From Ignavibacteriota bacterium (GTDB lineage Bacteria > Bacteroidota > Ignavibacteria > UBA10030 > UBA6906): a stretch of 64,000 nucleotides of DNA. The notes beneath the pieces were generated by a model. The model ran no database searches. It had not been told where the DNA came from and saw only the letters and a list, made by a program, of their open reading frames with translations. Positions 46,920 through 55,106 of this stretch are shown one piece after another; position 1 is the first letter of the stretch; every line of letters starts with the position of its first letter. The stretch spans positions 310,001 through 374,000 of the forward strand of contig JADJHP010000006.1 of assembly GCA_016707525.1 (NCBI GenBank). The letters are read 5' to 3'. The translations under genes were made by a program, and so were the position numbers.

Positions 46920-48265
46920 ATCTCCTCGTCCGCAACGGGCAGGTCTGGCAGCGCGACCGGTTCGAGCATGCCGATATCCTGATCAACGACGGCGTGATCG
47001 AGAGCGTCGGATCCGTCGGTGAAGGGTTTGACGGGCCAACGATCGATGCACAGGGTTTCCCTGTGCTCCCCGGATTCATCGACATGCACACGCATCTCGA
47101 CGATACCATCGGCCCCTGCATACTGGCGGATGATATCGGGTCGGGGACGCGCTGTGCGGTGCAGAACGGGATCACGACGGTGGGTACATTCGTGACCGAG
47201 ACTCCCGACATCCCCCTGACCGCGGCGCTGGCGCGCATGGCGCTCCGGATCAATGGCCATGCGTATTGCGATGTTGCGGTGCACGTGACGCCGACCAGAT
47301 GGGATGCGGCTGGCTGGCGCGCACTGGAGGATGTTCTTGCGTGCGGGATCCGTACGATCAAACTGTACACGACCTACCGGACTGCCGGGATCTATTCGTC
47401 GTACGATGACCTGGACGAGATCTTCCGCCTCCTGCGTGGGCGCCCGGTGCGGGTGCTGGTCCATTGCGAGGACGATCTCATGCTGGCGGCGGCCGCCGCG
47501 GAAGTGGACGACTGGTCGCACCCTTCCGCCCACGCCCAGGCACGTCCACCAGCCGCCGAAGCCGCCGCCATCCGCGCCGTCCTGGAACGCGCGGCTGCCC
47601 ATGGGGTCCCTGTCCACATCGTCCACGTCTCCACGGCCGAAGGGGCGGACCTGATCGCTGCGGCACGAGGTTCGCAGGATGTGACGTGCGAGACCGGCCC
47701 GCAGTATCTCACGCTCGATGCCACATGGCTTGACCGTGCCGACGGGCACCGGTGGATCTGCTCGCCTGCGCTCCGCTCACCCGCGCTGGTGAAGCAGATG
47801 GCTGCCCGTGCGCGCGAGGGAGCATTCGATGTGTTCGCCTCTGACCATTGCCCCTTCTTCTGCGAGGACAAGGACACCGGGTGTGAGGATGTGCGGAATG
47901 TTCCCAACGGGATCCCCGGTCTCGGCGCGCTGCCCCACGTGTCGTATGCAGCATTGCAGGGCGGCAAGGGTGATCCCCTGCTCCGGCTGGGGCTGATGCT
48001 GTCGGAGAACCCGGCCCGGGTCCTGGGCCTCTACCCGCGCAAAGGGTCGCTGCAGCCCGGGGCGGATGCCGACATCATCATCGTCTCACCCGATGATGAT
48101 CCGAATCAGTTACGGTCATCACTGGCGGAAACATACGAGCCCTACCCGGGCTTCCTCACCCGGCTCAGAATGCACTCGGTGCTGGTCCATGGTGTACCTA
48201 TCGTCCATGATGGATTCCTCCTGGACACCGATCATCCGCAAGGGAGTTGCACATGGGAGAGCTGA
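46916..48265 (+). CDS. Dihydropyrimidinase/hydantoinase-family amidohydrolase
   Basis: A 449-residue binuclear-metal cyclic amidohydrolase (D-hydantoinase/dihydropyrimidinase type, HyuA-like). Metal ligands are in LPGFIDMHTHLDDTIG (~55), the carbamylated Lys in TIKLYTTYR (~148), VLVHCEDD (~180), VPVHIVHVSTAEGADL (~232) and ASDHCPFFCED (~308, Asp). The order and spacing fit an active enzyme. It hydrolyses a cyclic ureide or amide such as dihydropyrimidine, hydantoin or a related purine product. Its start overlaps the upstream PLP gene and its end overlaps the xanthine dehydrogenase start by 13 bases. Allantoinase is a less likely alternative. Confidence 0.85.
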   Translation: MNLLVRNGQVWQRDRFEHADILINDGVIESVGSVGEGFDGPTIDAQGFPVLPGFIDMHTHLDDTIGPCILADDIGSGTRCAVQNGITTVGTFVTETPDIPLTAALARMALRINGHAYCDVAVHVTPTRWDAAGWRALEDVLACGIRTIKLYTTYRTAGIYSSYDDLDEIFRLLRGRPVRVLVHCEDDLMLAAAAAEVDDWSHPSAHAQARPPAAEAAAIRAVLERAAAHGVPVHIVHVSTAEGADLIAAARGSQDVTCETGPQYLTLDATWLDRADGHRWICSPALRSPALVKQMAARAREGAFDVFASDHCPFFCEDKDTGCEDVRNVPNGIPGLGALPHVSYAALQGGKGDPLLRLGLMLSENPARVLGLYPRKGSLQPGADADIIIVSPDDDPNQLRSSLAETYEPYPGFLTRLRMHSVLVHGVPIVHDGFLLDTDHPQGSCTWES

Positions 48266-50523
48266 CGAAGACCTCGTGGCGGAATGATGCGGTGGCAAAG
48301 GTGACCGGGAAGACGAAGTACACCGACGACATCAAGGTCCCCAACGCCCTGCATGCGGTCCCGGTCTATGCCGACCACGTCCATGCCGTCCTGCGCGGCA
48401 TCGATACACAGGCTGCATCGGAGGCCCCGGGTGTCGTCCGGGTCATCACGGCGAAGGACATCCCCGGTGCCAACCGCCAGGGACAGATCGTGAAGGATTT
48501 CCGGACGTTCGCCGATGACCGCATCCGCTGCCATGGCGATGTCATCGCGGTCGTCGTTGCGGAAACGCGCGAGCAGGCGATCCATGCCGCGGGATTCGTT
48601 CAGGTGGACGCCGAACCGCTCGCACCGATCCTGGACCCCGAGGAGGCGATGAGGGAAGGGTCGACGCTCGTCCACGAAGAGCTGGGCACGAATATCATCA
48701 ACACGCATCACGTACGCCGCGGGAACGTCGAGAACGGATTCCGGCAGGCCGACGTGACCATCGAGCAGGACTTCCGCACGCAGTGGATCGAGCATGCGTA
48801 CATGGAACCCGAGGTTGCCATCTGTATCCCGCGGCCTGACGGCGTCATGGAAGTACGCGGGAGCATGCAGCATCCGTTCAGCACACGGCGGTTCGTGGCA
48901 TCGCTGCTCGGTGCGCCGCTTGCCGACGTCGAGGTTGTCGGTGTGCCGATGGGTGGCGGGTTCGGCGGGAAGGATGATACAGCGGCACTCGTGTGCGCGC
49001 GTGCGGCGCTGGCGGCCCGGCTTGTCGGGCGCCCGGTGCGCATGATGTACCGGCGCGATTGGTCCATCCGGGAGAGTTACAAGCGCCATCCGTACCGTGT
49101 GCACTACACCATGGGCCTCACGAAGGAAGGGAAGATCGTCGCCGTCCGCTGCCGCATCGTTGCCGATGGCGGCGCCTACTGCTCGGTCACCCCGTGGGTC
49201 ACCTGGCGCTCCACGGTGCAGTGCTGCGGGCCGTACGATGTGCCGAACGTGCATTGTGATACGTTCGGTGTGTACACGAACAACCCTGTCACCGGCGCCA
49301 TGCGCGGATTCGGGTCGCCCCAGATGAACTACGTCATCGAATCGATGATCGAGACCGCGGCAGAGCGCCTGGGCATCTCCTCCCTCGACCTCCGCCGGAA
49401 GAACATGGTCCGCCAGGGGACCACGACCATCACCGGCCAGAAATTAGATGACCACACCGTGGCGATGGAGCAGGTGCTGGACGCGGTCGTGAAGGAGATC
49501 GGATACGAAGAGAAGCTGAAGAAGAATGCCCGCGGCGCCGGGGAAGCGGAGGAGATGTATGGCATCGGACTCGCCATGAGCTATAGGGGCGTGAGCCTGG
49601 GTTCCGAGGGTGTGGACTTTTGCGCCGCGATGATCAATGTGCAGGCCGATGGCTCCGTGATCATCGAGACCGGTGTGCACGAGAACGGGCAGGGGGCGGA
49701 GGCCGCGATGATCCTGCTGACGGCAAAGGAACTCGGACTCGATCCCGAACGGATCCGCTACCGTCAGTCGTCCACGTCCGTCATCCCTGACAGCGGTACG
49801 ACCGTTGCATCGCGCGGTACGATCATGGGTGGCGGGGCGATGGTGATGGCGGCGCGTGAGCTGAAGGCGAAGATGGCGGAGACCGCGGCACCCATGCTTG
49901 GATGCACGGCAGCGGATGTCCGGTTTGACAAAGCCCGGCTGTATGCCGCAACGGGAAGCGCGGCGATCCCCTTCAATGACGTGATCACCGCGATGTTCAA
50001 GCAGAAGAAGTTCCCGCATGCGTTCGGTGTCTTCCGTGCACCGACCACGTCGTGGGAGGAGGAGCATGGCCAGGGACGGGCCTACTTCACCTGGGTGTAC
50101 GGCTGCCAGGCGATCGAACTGACCGTGAACAGGCGGACCGGCAAGGTGAAGCTCCTGAATGCCGTTGCCGCTCACGATGTGGGCACGGCCGTGAACAAGG
50201 GGATGCTCGAAGGGCAGTTCTTTGGCGGCATGGCGATGGGGATCGGCTATGCACTCCATGAGGCGCTGGATGTGCGCGACGGCAAGATCATGAACAGCAA
50301 CCTGAATTCCTATCGCATCCCGCGATCGATGGATATGCCGCAGATGAAGGCGATCATCATCGAGAACGCCGATCCGCAGTCGCCGTCCGGCGCGAAGAGC
50401 ATCGGCGAGCCGACCAATGAGCTCATGGCCCCGGCGGTCGCCAATGCCGTGTATAACGCCAGCGGGATCCGTTACACATCCCTGCCCATCCGCCCGAAAC
50501 CGGCGGAAGGAGGTGCGCGATGA
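48253..50523 (+). CDS. Xanthine dehydrogenase-type molybdenum subunit
   Basis: A 756-residue Mo-binding subunit of the xanthine dehydrogenase/aldehyde oxidase family. ATG 48253 with GGGAG upstream is preferred over an earlier TTG. Signature motifs are TGKTKYTDDIKVPNALHA, VPMGGGFGGKDDTAAL (molybdopterin and Mo-ligand Gly loop, ~234), GAMRGFGSPQMNYVIESMIE (~350), VHENGQGAEAAMI, and AKSIGEPTNELMAPAVANA with the catalytic Glu (~717). The enzyme hydroxylates a purine such as hypoxanthine, xanthine or a related heterocycle. The 2Fe-2S subunit overlaps it by four bases. No FAD subunit gene is present, so electrons must leave by another route, possibly the PreT-PreA-like protein. Confidence 0.88.
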   Translation: MGELTKTSWRNDAVAKVTGKTKYTDDIKVPNALHAVPVYADHVHAVLRGIDTQAASEAPGVVRVITAKDIPGANRQGQIVKDFRTFADDRIRCHGDVIAVVVAETREQAIHAAGFVQVDAEPLAPILDPEEAMREGSTLVHEELGTNIINTHHVRRGNVENGFRQADVTIEQDFRTQWIEHAYMEPEVAICIPRPDGVMEVRGSMQHPFSTRRFVASLLGAPLADVEVVGVPMGGGFGGKDDTAALVCARAALAARLVGRPVRMMYRRDWSIRESYKRHPYRVHYTMGLTKEGKIVAVRCRIVADGGAYCSVTPWVTWRSTVQCCGPYDVPNVHCDTFGVYTNNPVTGAMRGFGSPQMNYVIESMIETAAERLGISSLDLRRKNMVRQGTTTITGQKLDDHTVAMEQVLDAVVKEIGYEEKLKKNARGAGEAEEMYGIGLAMSYRGVSLGSEGVDFCAAMINVQADGSVIIETGVHENGQGAEAAMILLTAKELGLDPERIRYRQSSTSVIPDSGTTVASRGTIMGGGAMVMAARELKAKMAETAAPMLGCTAADVRFDKARLYAATGSAAIPFNDVITAMFKQKKFPHAFGVFRAPTTSWEEEHGQGRAYFTWVYGCQAIELTVNRRTGKVKLLNAVAAHDVGTAVNKGMLEGQFFGGMAMGIGYALHEALDVRDGKIMNSNLNSYRIPRSMDMPQMKAIIIENADPQSPSGAKSIGEPTNELMAPAVANAVYNASGIRYTSLPIRPKPAEGGAR

Positions 50524-51020
50524 CCATCACCGTCAATGGCCGGACGTACCCGATCACACCGGAGCAAGCGGACAAACGGCTGGTGATGTTCCTCCGCGAG
50601 GACCTCGATCTGACGGGGGCGAAGAACGCGTGCGACATCGGTGCCTGTGGCGCGTGCACGATCCTGCTGGACGATGCGCCCATGAAGATCTGCACCAAGA
50701 CCGTGAGCGAAGCGGCGGGGCACCGGGTGTTGACCATCGAGGGCATGGCGGCGCCGGATGGCACACTGCATCCGTTGCAGCAGGCATTCGTGGACCACGG
50801 CGCCATCCAGTGCGGCTTCTGCACACCGGGGATGGTCCTGACTGCTCATGCCTTGCTGCTCAAGAATCCGAATCCGTCCCGGGCCGAGATCTCCCGGGCG
50901 ATCTATGGCAATCTCTGCCGGTGCACGGGGTACCAGCAGATCGTCGATGCTATCGTTGCGGCCATACCGTACTATCAGCAGGCCGCACAGGAACCTGACC
51001 ACAACCTCATACAACACTGA
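50520..51020 (+). CDS. Xanthine dehydrogenase-type [2Fe-2S] subunit
   Basis: A 166-residue iron-sulfur subunit. The N-terminal plant-ferredoxin domain has CDIGACGACTILLDD with a later KIC. The C-terminal four-helix domain has CGFCTPGMVLTAHALL and GNLCRCTGYQQIVDAI, the full set of ligands for two clusters. It passes electrons from the molybdenum site of the subunit encoded immediately upstream. AAGGAGGTG precedes the ATG, one of the strongest ribosome sites in the operon. It ends 11 bases before ygeW. Confidence 0.93.
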   Translation: MTITVNGRTYPITPEQADKRLVMFLREDLDLTGAKNACDIGACGACTILLDDAPMKICTKTVSEAAGHRVLTIEGMAAPDGTLHPLQQAFVDHGAIQCGFCTPGMVLTAHALLLKNPNPSRAEISRAIYGNLCRCTGYQQIVDAIVAAIPYYQQAAQEPDHNLIQH

Positions 51021-51031
51021 AGAAGCAGACC

Positions 51032-52207
51032 ATGAACACGACGCTGGATGCGCTGCACGGACTGAAGCTGGACCTGTACAACAAGGATTTTCTCCTTACC
51101 TGGGACCATGCCGACGACGAGATCAAGGGGATCCTCCTCGTTGCCGAACTCTTCAAGAAGCTCCACCGCGACGGTGTCTCGATCCGTTCGTTCGATACGG
51201 GACTGGCGATCTCCATCTTCCGCGACAACTCCACCCGGACCCGATTCAGTTTCGCCTCGGCAGTGAACGCCCTGGGGTTGGGACTCTCGGAGCTGGATGA
51301 AGTGAAGTCGCAGATCGCCCACGGCGAGACCGTCCGCGAGACCGCCAACATGATCTCCTTTCTGGCCGAGGTGATCGGGATCAGGGATGACATGTACATC
51401 GGCGCGGGGAACACGTATATGCGCGAGGTCGGCGCTGCCGTGCAGGAAGGGTATGAGAAGAAGGTGCTGCACCGCCGTCCGTCCGTGATCAATTTGCAGT
51501 GCGACATCGATCATCCGACCCAGACACTGGCAGACCTGGCGCATCTGAAGGCCGAATTCGGTTCGCTGGAAGCATTACGCGGGAAGAAGATCGCCATGAC
51601 CTGGGCGTATTCCCCCAGCTACGGCAAGCCGCTGTCGGTGCCGCAGGGGATCATCGGACTCATGACACGCATGGGGATGGACGTCGCTCTCGCGTATCCC
51701 CAGGGGTACGACCTGATCCCGGATGTGGTGGAACGGGCGAAGAAGCAGGCCGCGGCTGCCGGCGGGAAGTTCACCGTGGGCAATTCCATGGATGAGGCAT
51801 TCGCCGGTGCGGACATCGTCTATCCGAAATCCTGGGCACCCTTCCACGTGATGGAGAAGCGGACCACATTGCTCACGCAGGGCGATCGTCCGGGGTTGAC
51901 CGACCTCGAGAAGCAGTGCCTTGCGGAGAATGCGAAGCACAAGGACTGGGAGTGCACGGAGGCGAAGATGAAGACCACGAAGGACGGGAAGGCGTTGTAC
52001 ATGCACTGCCTCCCGGCCGACATCTCGGGAGTGAGCTGCGCTCAGGGCGAAGTGGCCGGATCGGTGTTCGAGCGCTCCCGCATTCAGACCTATAAAGAGG
52101 CCGGCTTCAAGCCGTTCGTCATTGCGGCCCTCGTGTTCCTGACGCGTATGCAGCATCCTGTCACCAAGATCGAACAGATCATGACCCGGGCAACGGAAAG
52201 GGCATGA
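51032..52207 (+). CDS. ygeW: Knotted carbamoyltransferase YgeW
   Basis: A 391-residue member of the aspartate/ornithine carbamoyltransferase superfamily, YgeW type. Carbamoyl-phosphate binding is marked by IFRDNSTRTRFSFASAVNAL (~63) and DIDHPTQTLADLAHL (~160). The late HCLPADISGVSCAQGEV (~324) and the extended loop DGDMYIGAGNTYMREVGAA-like region match YgeW rather than ornithine carbamoyltransferase. In this cluster type it probably runs in the catabolic direction, releasing carbamoyl phosphate from a ureido acid such as 2,3-diureidopropionate or oxamate-type products. No carbamate kinase gene is in the window, so ATP capture would depend on one elsewhere. It overlaps the next gene by four bases. 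Confidence 0.9.
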   Translation: MNTTLDALHGLKLDLYNKDFLLTWDHADDEIKGILLVAELFKKLHRDGVSIRSFDTGLAISIFRDNSTRTRFSFASAVNALGLGLSELDEVKSQIAHGETVRETANMISFLAEVIGIRDDMYIGAGNTYMREVGAAVQEGYEKKVLHRRPSVINLQCDIDHPTQTLADLAHLKAEFGSLEALRGKKIAMTWAYSPSYGKPLSVPQGIIGLMTRMGMDVALAYPQGYDLIPDVVERAKKQAAAAGGKFTVGNSMDEAFAGADIVYPKSWAPFHVMEKRTTLLTQGDRPGLTDLEKQCLAENAKHKDWECTEAKMKTTKDGKALYMHCLPADISGVSCAQGEVAGSVFERSRIQTYKEAGFKPFVIAALVFLTRMQHPVTKIEQIMTRATERA

Positions 52208-53664
52208 CCATGTCGCGCATCGTCAAGCAGCATCACCCCGAGGTTGTTGCGCGCACCGCTGCTCGTTGCCGCCAGCGCAACATTGTCATCCCGACATTCC
52301 GGCAGATGGCGAATCCCTCGGAGATCCCCCCGGCGATCCTGAAGCGGCTGCAGGGCGTCGGGTTGTGGGACATCAATCCCGTGAACCTCTTCCGCATCAG
52401 CTGGAAGAACGATATGACGACGGGGCTCTTCGGAGATGTGAACTACGTGGAGATCCCTCCGGCGATCTCCGGCGTTCCTGCGCGGATCATCGGGCTGGTG
52501 GGCAAGTATTTCCCCACGGGGGCGCACAAGGTGGGTGCTGCGTTCGGATGCCTGGTGCCGCGACTGGCCAGCGGTGAGTTCGATCCCGACAAGCACAAGG
52601 CCGTGTGGCCGTCGACGGGCAATTACTGCCGTGGCGGAGCGTTCGACTGCGCTCTTCTGGGATGCACGTCCGTGGCGATCCTGCCGGAAGAGATGTCGAA
52701 GGAACGGTTCGTCTGGCTGCGGGAGATCGGTGCCGAGGTGATCGCCACCCCCGGGTGCGAATCGAACGTGAAGGAGATCTACGACAAATGCTGGGAGCTC
52801 AAGGGCGATCCCATCAACGTCATCTTCAACCAGTTCGAAGAGTTCGGCAACCCCCTCTTCCACTATGCGGTCACCGGCCCGGCGATGGAAGAGGTCTTTC
52901 AGAAGGCCTGCGCGGGCGGACGCATGGCGGCCTACATCTCCGCGACGGGTTCGGCGGGGACGATCGCCGCGGGTGATCTTTTGAAGCGGCTGCATCCCGA
53001 CCTGAAGATCGTGGCCAGTGAGGCGCTCCAGTGCCCGACACTGCTGATGAATGGGTTCGGAGGCCATCGGATCGAAGGGATCGGCGACAAACACGTCCCC
53101 TGGGTGCACAATGTCCGGAATACGGACGGCGTCGCGGCCATCGATGATGAAGATGCCATGCGCATCCTGCGGCTGTTCAACGAGCCGGAGGGTAAGGCTG
53201 CCCTCCGTAACGCCGGCGTGGCGGCAGGAGTGGTCGAGCAGTTGCCCCTGCTGGGCATCTCCTCCATCGCCAATATGCTTGCGGCGATCAAGACGGCACG
53301 GTATTTCGAGATGTCGTCGGAGGATGTCATCTTCACGGTCTTCACAGATTCCGCGGACATGTACCGTTCGCGCCTGGGGGAACTCACTGCCGAGCGCGGG
53401 GCGTACTCTTCGCCCCAGGCGGAGCGCGACCTTGCAGGGCCGTTGCACCATCAGCGGATCGATCACTTCAAGGAGCTCGGGTATTACGACCGGAAGGCCA
53501 TTCACAATCTGAAATACTATACGTGGGTGGAGCAGCAGGGAAAGACATCGGATGAGCTCAATGCGCAGTGGGATCCCGCCTACTGGCGTGAATTGTTCGA
53601 GGAGGAACCGGCGCGGGTGGATGCATTGATCAATGGCCTGAACCGGGAGATCGGACTCTCGTGA
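52204..53664 (+). CDS. Fold-type II PLP enzyme of the purine-type cluster
   Basis: A 486-residue PLP-dependent enzyme related to cysteine synthase and threonine dehydratase. The Schiff-base Lys lies in PTGAHKVGAAFGCLVP (~109). Other motifs are WPSTGNYCRGGAFDCALLG (phosphate/substrate loop) and SATGSAGTIAAGDLLKRLHP. It is longer than cysteine synthase (~310), with a ~90-residue C-terminal extension (HHQRIDHFKELGYYDRKAIH). It overlaps ygeW at its start and the nucleotidyltransferase at its end (GTGA), so it is firmly part of the operon. It may be the functional counterpart of YgeX (diaminopropionate ammonia-lyase), though it lacks close similarity that I can see. Substrate unknown. Confidence 0.8.
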   Translation: MTMSRIVKQHHPEVVARTAARCRQRNIVIPTFRQMANPSEIPPAILKRLQGVGLWDINPVNLFRISWKNDMTTGLFGDVNYVEIPPAISGVPARIIGLVGKYFPTGAHKVGAAFGCLVPRLASGEFDPDKHKAVWPSTGNYCRGGAFDCALLGCTSVAILPEEMSKERFVWLREIGAEVIATPGCESNVKEIYDKCWELKGDPINVIFNQFEEFGNPLFHYAVTGPAMEEVFQKACAGGRMAAYISATGSAGTIAAGDLLKRLHPDLKIVASEALQCPTLLMNGFGGHRIEGIGDKHVPWVHNVRNTDGVAAIDDEDAMRILRLFNEPEGKAALRNAGVAAGVVEQLPLLGISSIANMLAAIKTARYFEMSSEDVIFTVFTDSADMYRSRLGELTAERGAYSSPQAERDLAGPLHHQRIDHFKELGYYDRKAIHNLKYYTWVEQQGKTSDELNAQWDPAYWRELFEEEPARVDALINGLNREIGLS

Positions 53665-54233
53665 CAGCGCGTCCGGCGGCCGTCATTCTTGCCGCGGGAA
53701 GAGGCGAGAGGATCGGGCAGCCGAAGTACCGGCTTCCGGCAGAAGGGGGGACGTTCCTTGATAGGGTTGTGGGCCTTGCGCGGGGTGCCGGGTGTGCGCC
53801 TGTGGTGTGTGTCGTGACCGAAGAGGAAGCCGGGCGGGTTCAGGGACAGTGCGGTCCGACGGTCAGCATTGTCGTGAATCCCAACCCCTCCCGGGGGATG
53901 CTGTCATCGCTGAGGGAAGCGCTCACCACGATCGAAGGGGCACCGGGAGCGTTCGTGTTCCCGGTGGATCATCCGTACATTGCTCCCGCCACCGTGCGCC
54001 TCCTGATGGAATGTGCGGTGGGGCAACCGGATGCTGTGGTCAAACCGGAATACATCGGTCGCGGCGGACACCCGGTCTATGTGCCTGCGGGTCTGTTCGG
54101 CTTGATCCGGGGGGGAGGACCGGATGCGTCGCTCCGTACGATCATTGCCGAGAGTGGCATTCGCACCGTACGGGTCGTTGTCACCGATGAAGGTGTTGTC
54201 CAGAATGTGAATACTCCCGACGATATGAGATGA
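53661..54233 (+). CDS. MocA-like molybdenum cofactor nucleotidyltransferase
   Basis: A 190-residue NTP-transferase of the MobA/MocA family. The nucleotide loop is AAVILAAGRGERIGQPKY and the metal Asp is in FVFPVDHPYIAPATV. RGGHPVYVPAGLF and a late NVNTPDDMR complete the fold. MocA adds CMP to molybdopterin to give the cytosine dinucleotide used by xanthine dehydrogenase-type enzymes, and E. coli places the related ygfJ in the same cluster. A GTG start overlaps the previous stop. It serves maturation of the molybdenum subunit encoded at 48253-50523. Confidence 0.85.
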   Translation: MTARPAAVILAAGRGERIGQPKYRLPAEGGTFLDRVVGLARGAGCAPVVCVVTEEEAGRVQGQCGPTVSIVVNPNPSRGMLSSLREALTTIEGAPGAFVFPVDHPYIAPATVRLLMECAVGQPDAVVKPEYIGRGGHPVYVPAGLFGLIRGGGPDASLRTIIAESGIRTVRVVVTDEGVVQNVNTPDDMR

Positions 54234-54285
54234 CCCGAGCGTCGGTCATTGCGTCCACCTGATCCATCATCTCTTCTGGTGTCTG

Positions 54286-55102
54286 ATGAGCACGTGCAGA
54301 ATTCTACGATCAGCTCGCGGCGTGTTCCCGTTCGGGGGAACCGGCATGGCTCGCAACGGTGATAGCGACGACGGACTCCACCCCTGCACGCATGGGGATG
54401 AAGATGATCGCCCGGCTTTCAGGGCTTGTGGCGGGGACGATCGGCGGCGGGGCACTGGAGAAGATGACGCTGGACAAGATCGGGGCGGAGCAACCGGGAA
54501 GCCCCGTACGGTGGTCGTTCGACCTGGGGAGGATGGACGGTACCGGGATCGCAACCCCGATGGTGTGTGGGGGCGTTGAAGAGATCCTGGTGGAGCCACT
54601 CGCGTCAGGTGTTCCCCTCATCATCTTCGGGGCCGGTCACTGTGCCGTGGCCCTCTCGCGGCTTGCGGCACAGACGGGGTTCATGGTCACGGTGGTGGAC
54701 CCGCGTGCGGAGTGGGCATCGGCGGAGAAGCACCCGCTCGCGGCACGGATCGTCTGCGCCCCCTATGATGGCATCGTCGCACGGATCGGATCAACGCCGC
54801 AGAGTTTTGTGGTGATCATGACGCATGGCCACCGGGATGATGCCGCGGTGCTGCATCAGGCCGTACGTGCGGAGTGGAGGTATCTCGGGATGCTCGGGAG
54901 TGCGAACAAGGTACAGGTGGTGCTGGAAGGGTTGCGCGCATCGGGAGTGGATGAGACACGCATCGCACGTATCCGTACACCGATCGGCCTCCCGATCGGT
55001 TCCCATACACCGGAAGAGATCGCGGTGAGCATCGTGGCGGAAATGATCGCCGTACGTAGCGGGAGTGCACCGCCTGGCGCGAGGCCTTCCTCGGCACGTT
55101 GA
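54286..55102 (+). CDS. XdhC/CoxI-family molybdenum hydroxylase maturation factor, probable frameshift
   Basis: About 270 residues. XdhC inserts the sulfurated molybdenum cofactor into xanthine dehydrogenase. Clear family sequence runs from FYDQLAACSRSGEPAWLATV through STPARMGMKM, GLVAGTIGGGALEK, the Rossmann segment PLIIFGAGHCAVALSRLA and SFVVIMTHGHRDDAAVL, to IGLPIGSHTPEEIAVSI. This frame has no ATG or GTG upstream of the first conserved residues. ATG 54286 enters it only if one base is removed near 54296-54300. Without that change translation could begin only at GTG 54359, losing ~20 conserved residues. It is the last gene of the operon and converges with the next gene, with four bases between stops. 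Confidence 0.82.
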
Positions 55103-55106
55103 CGCG

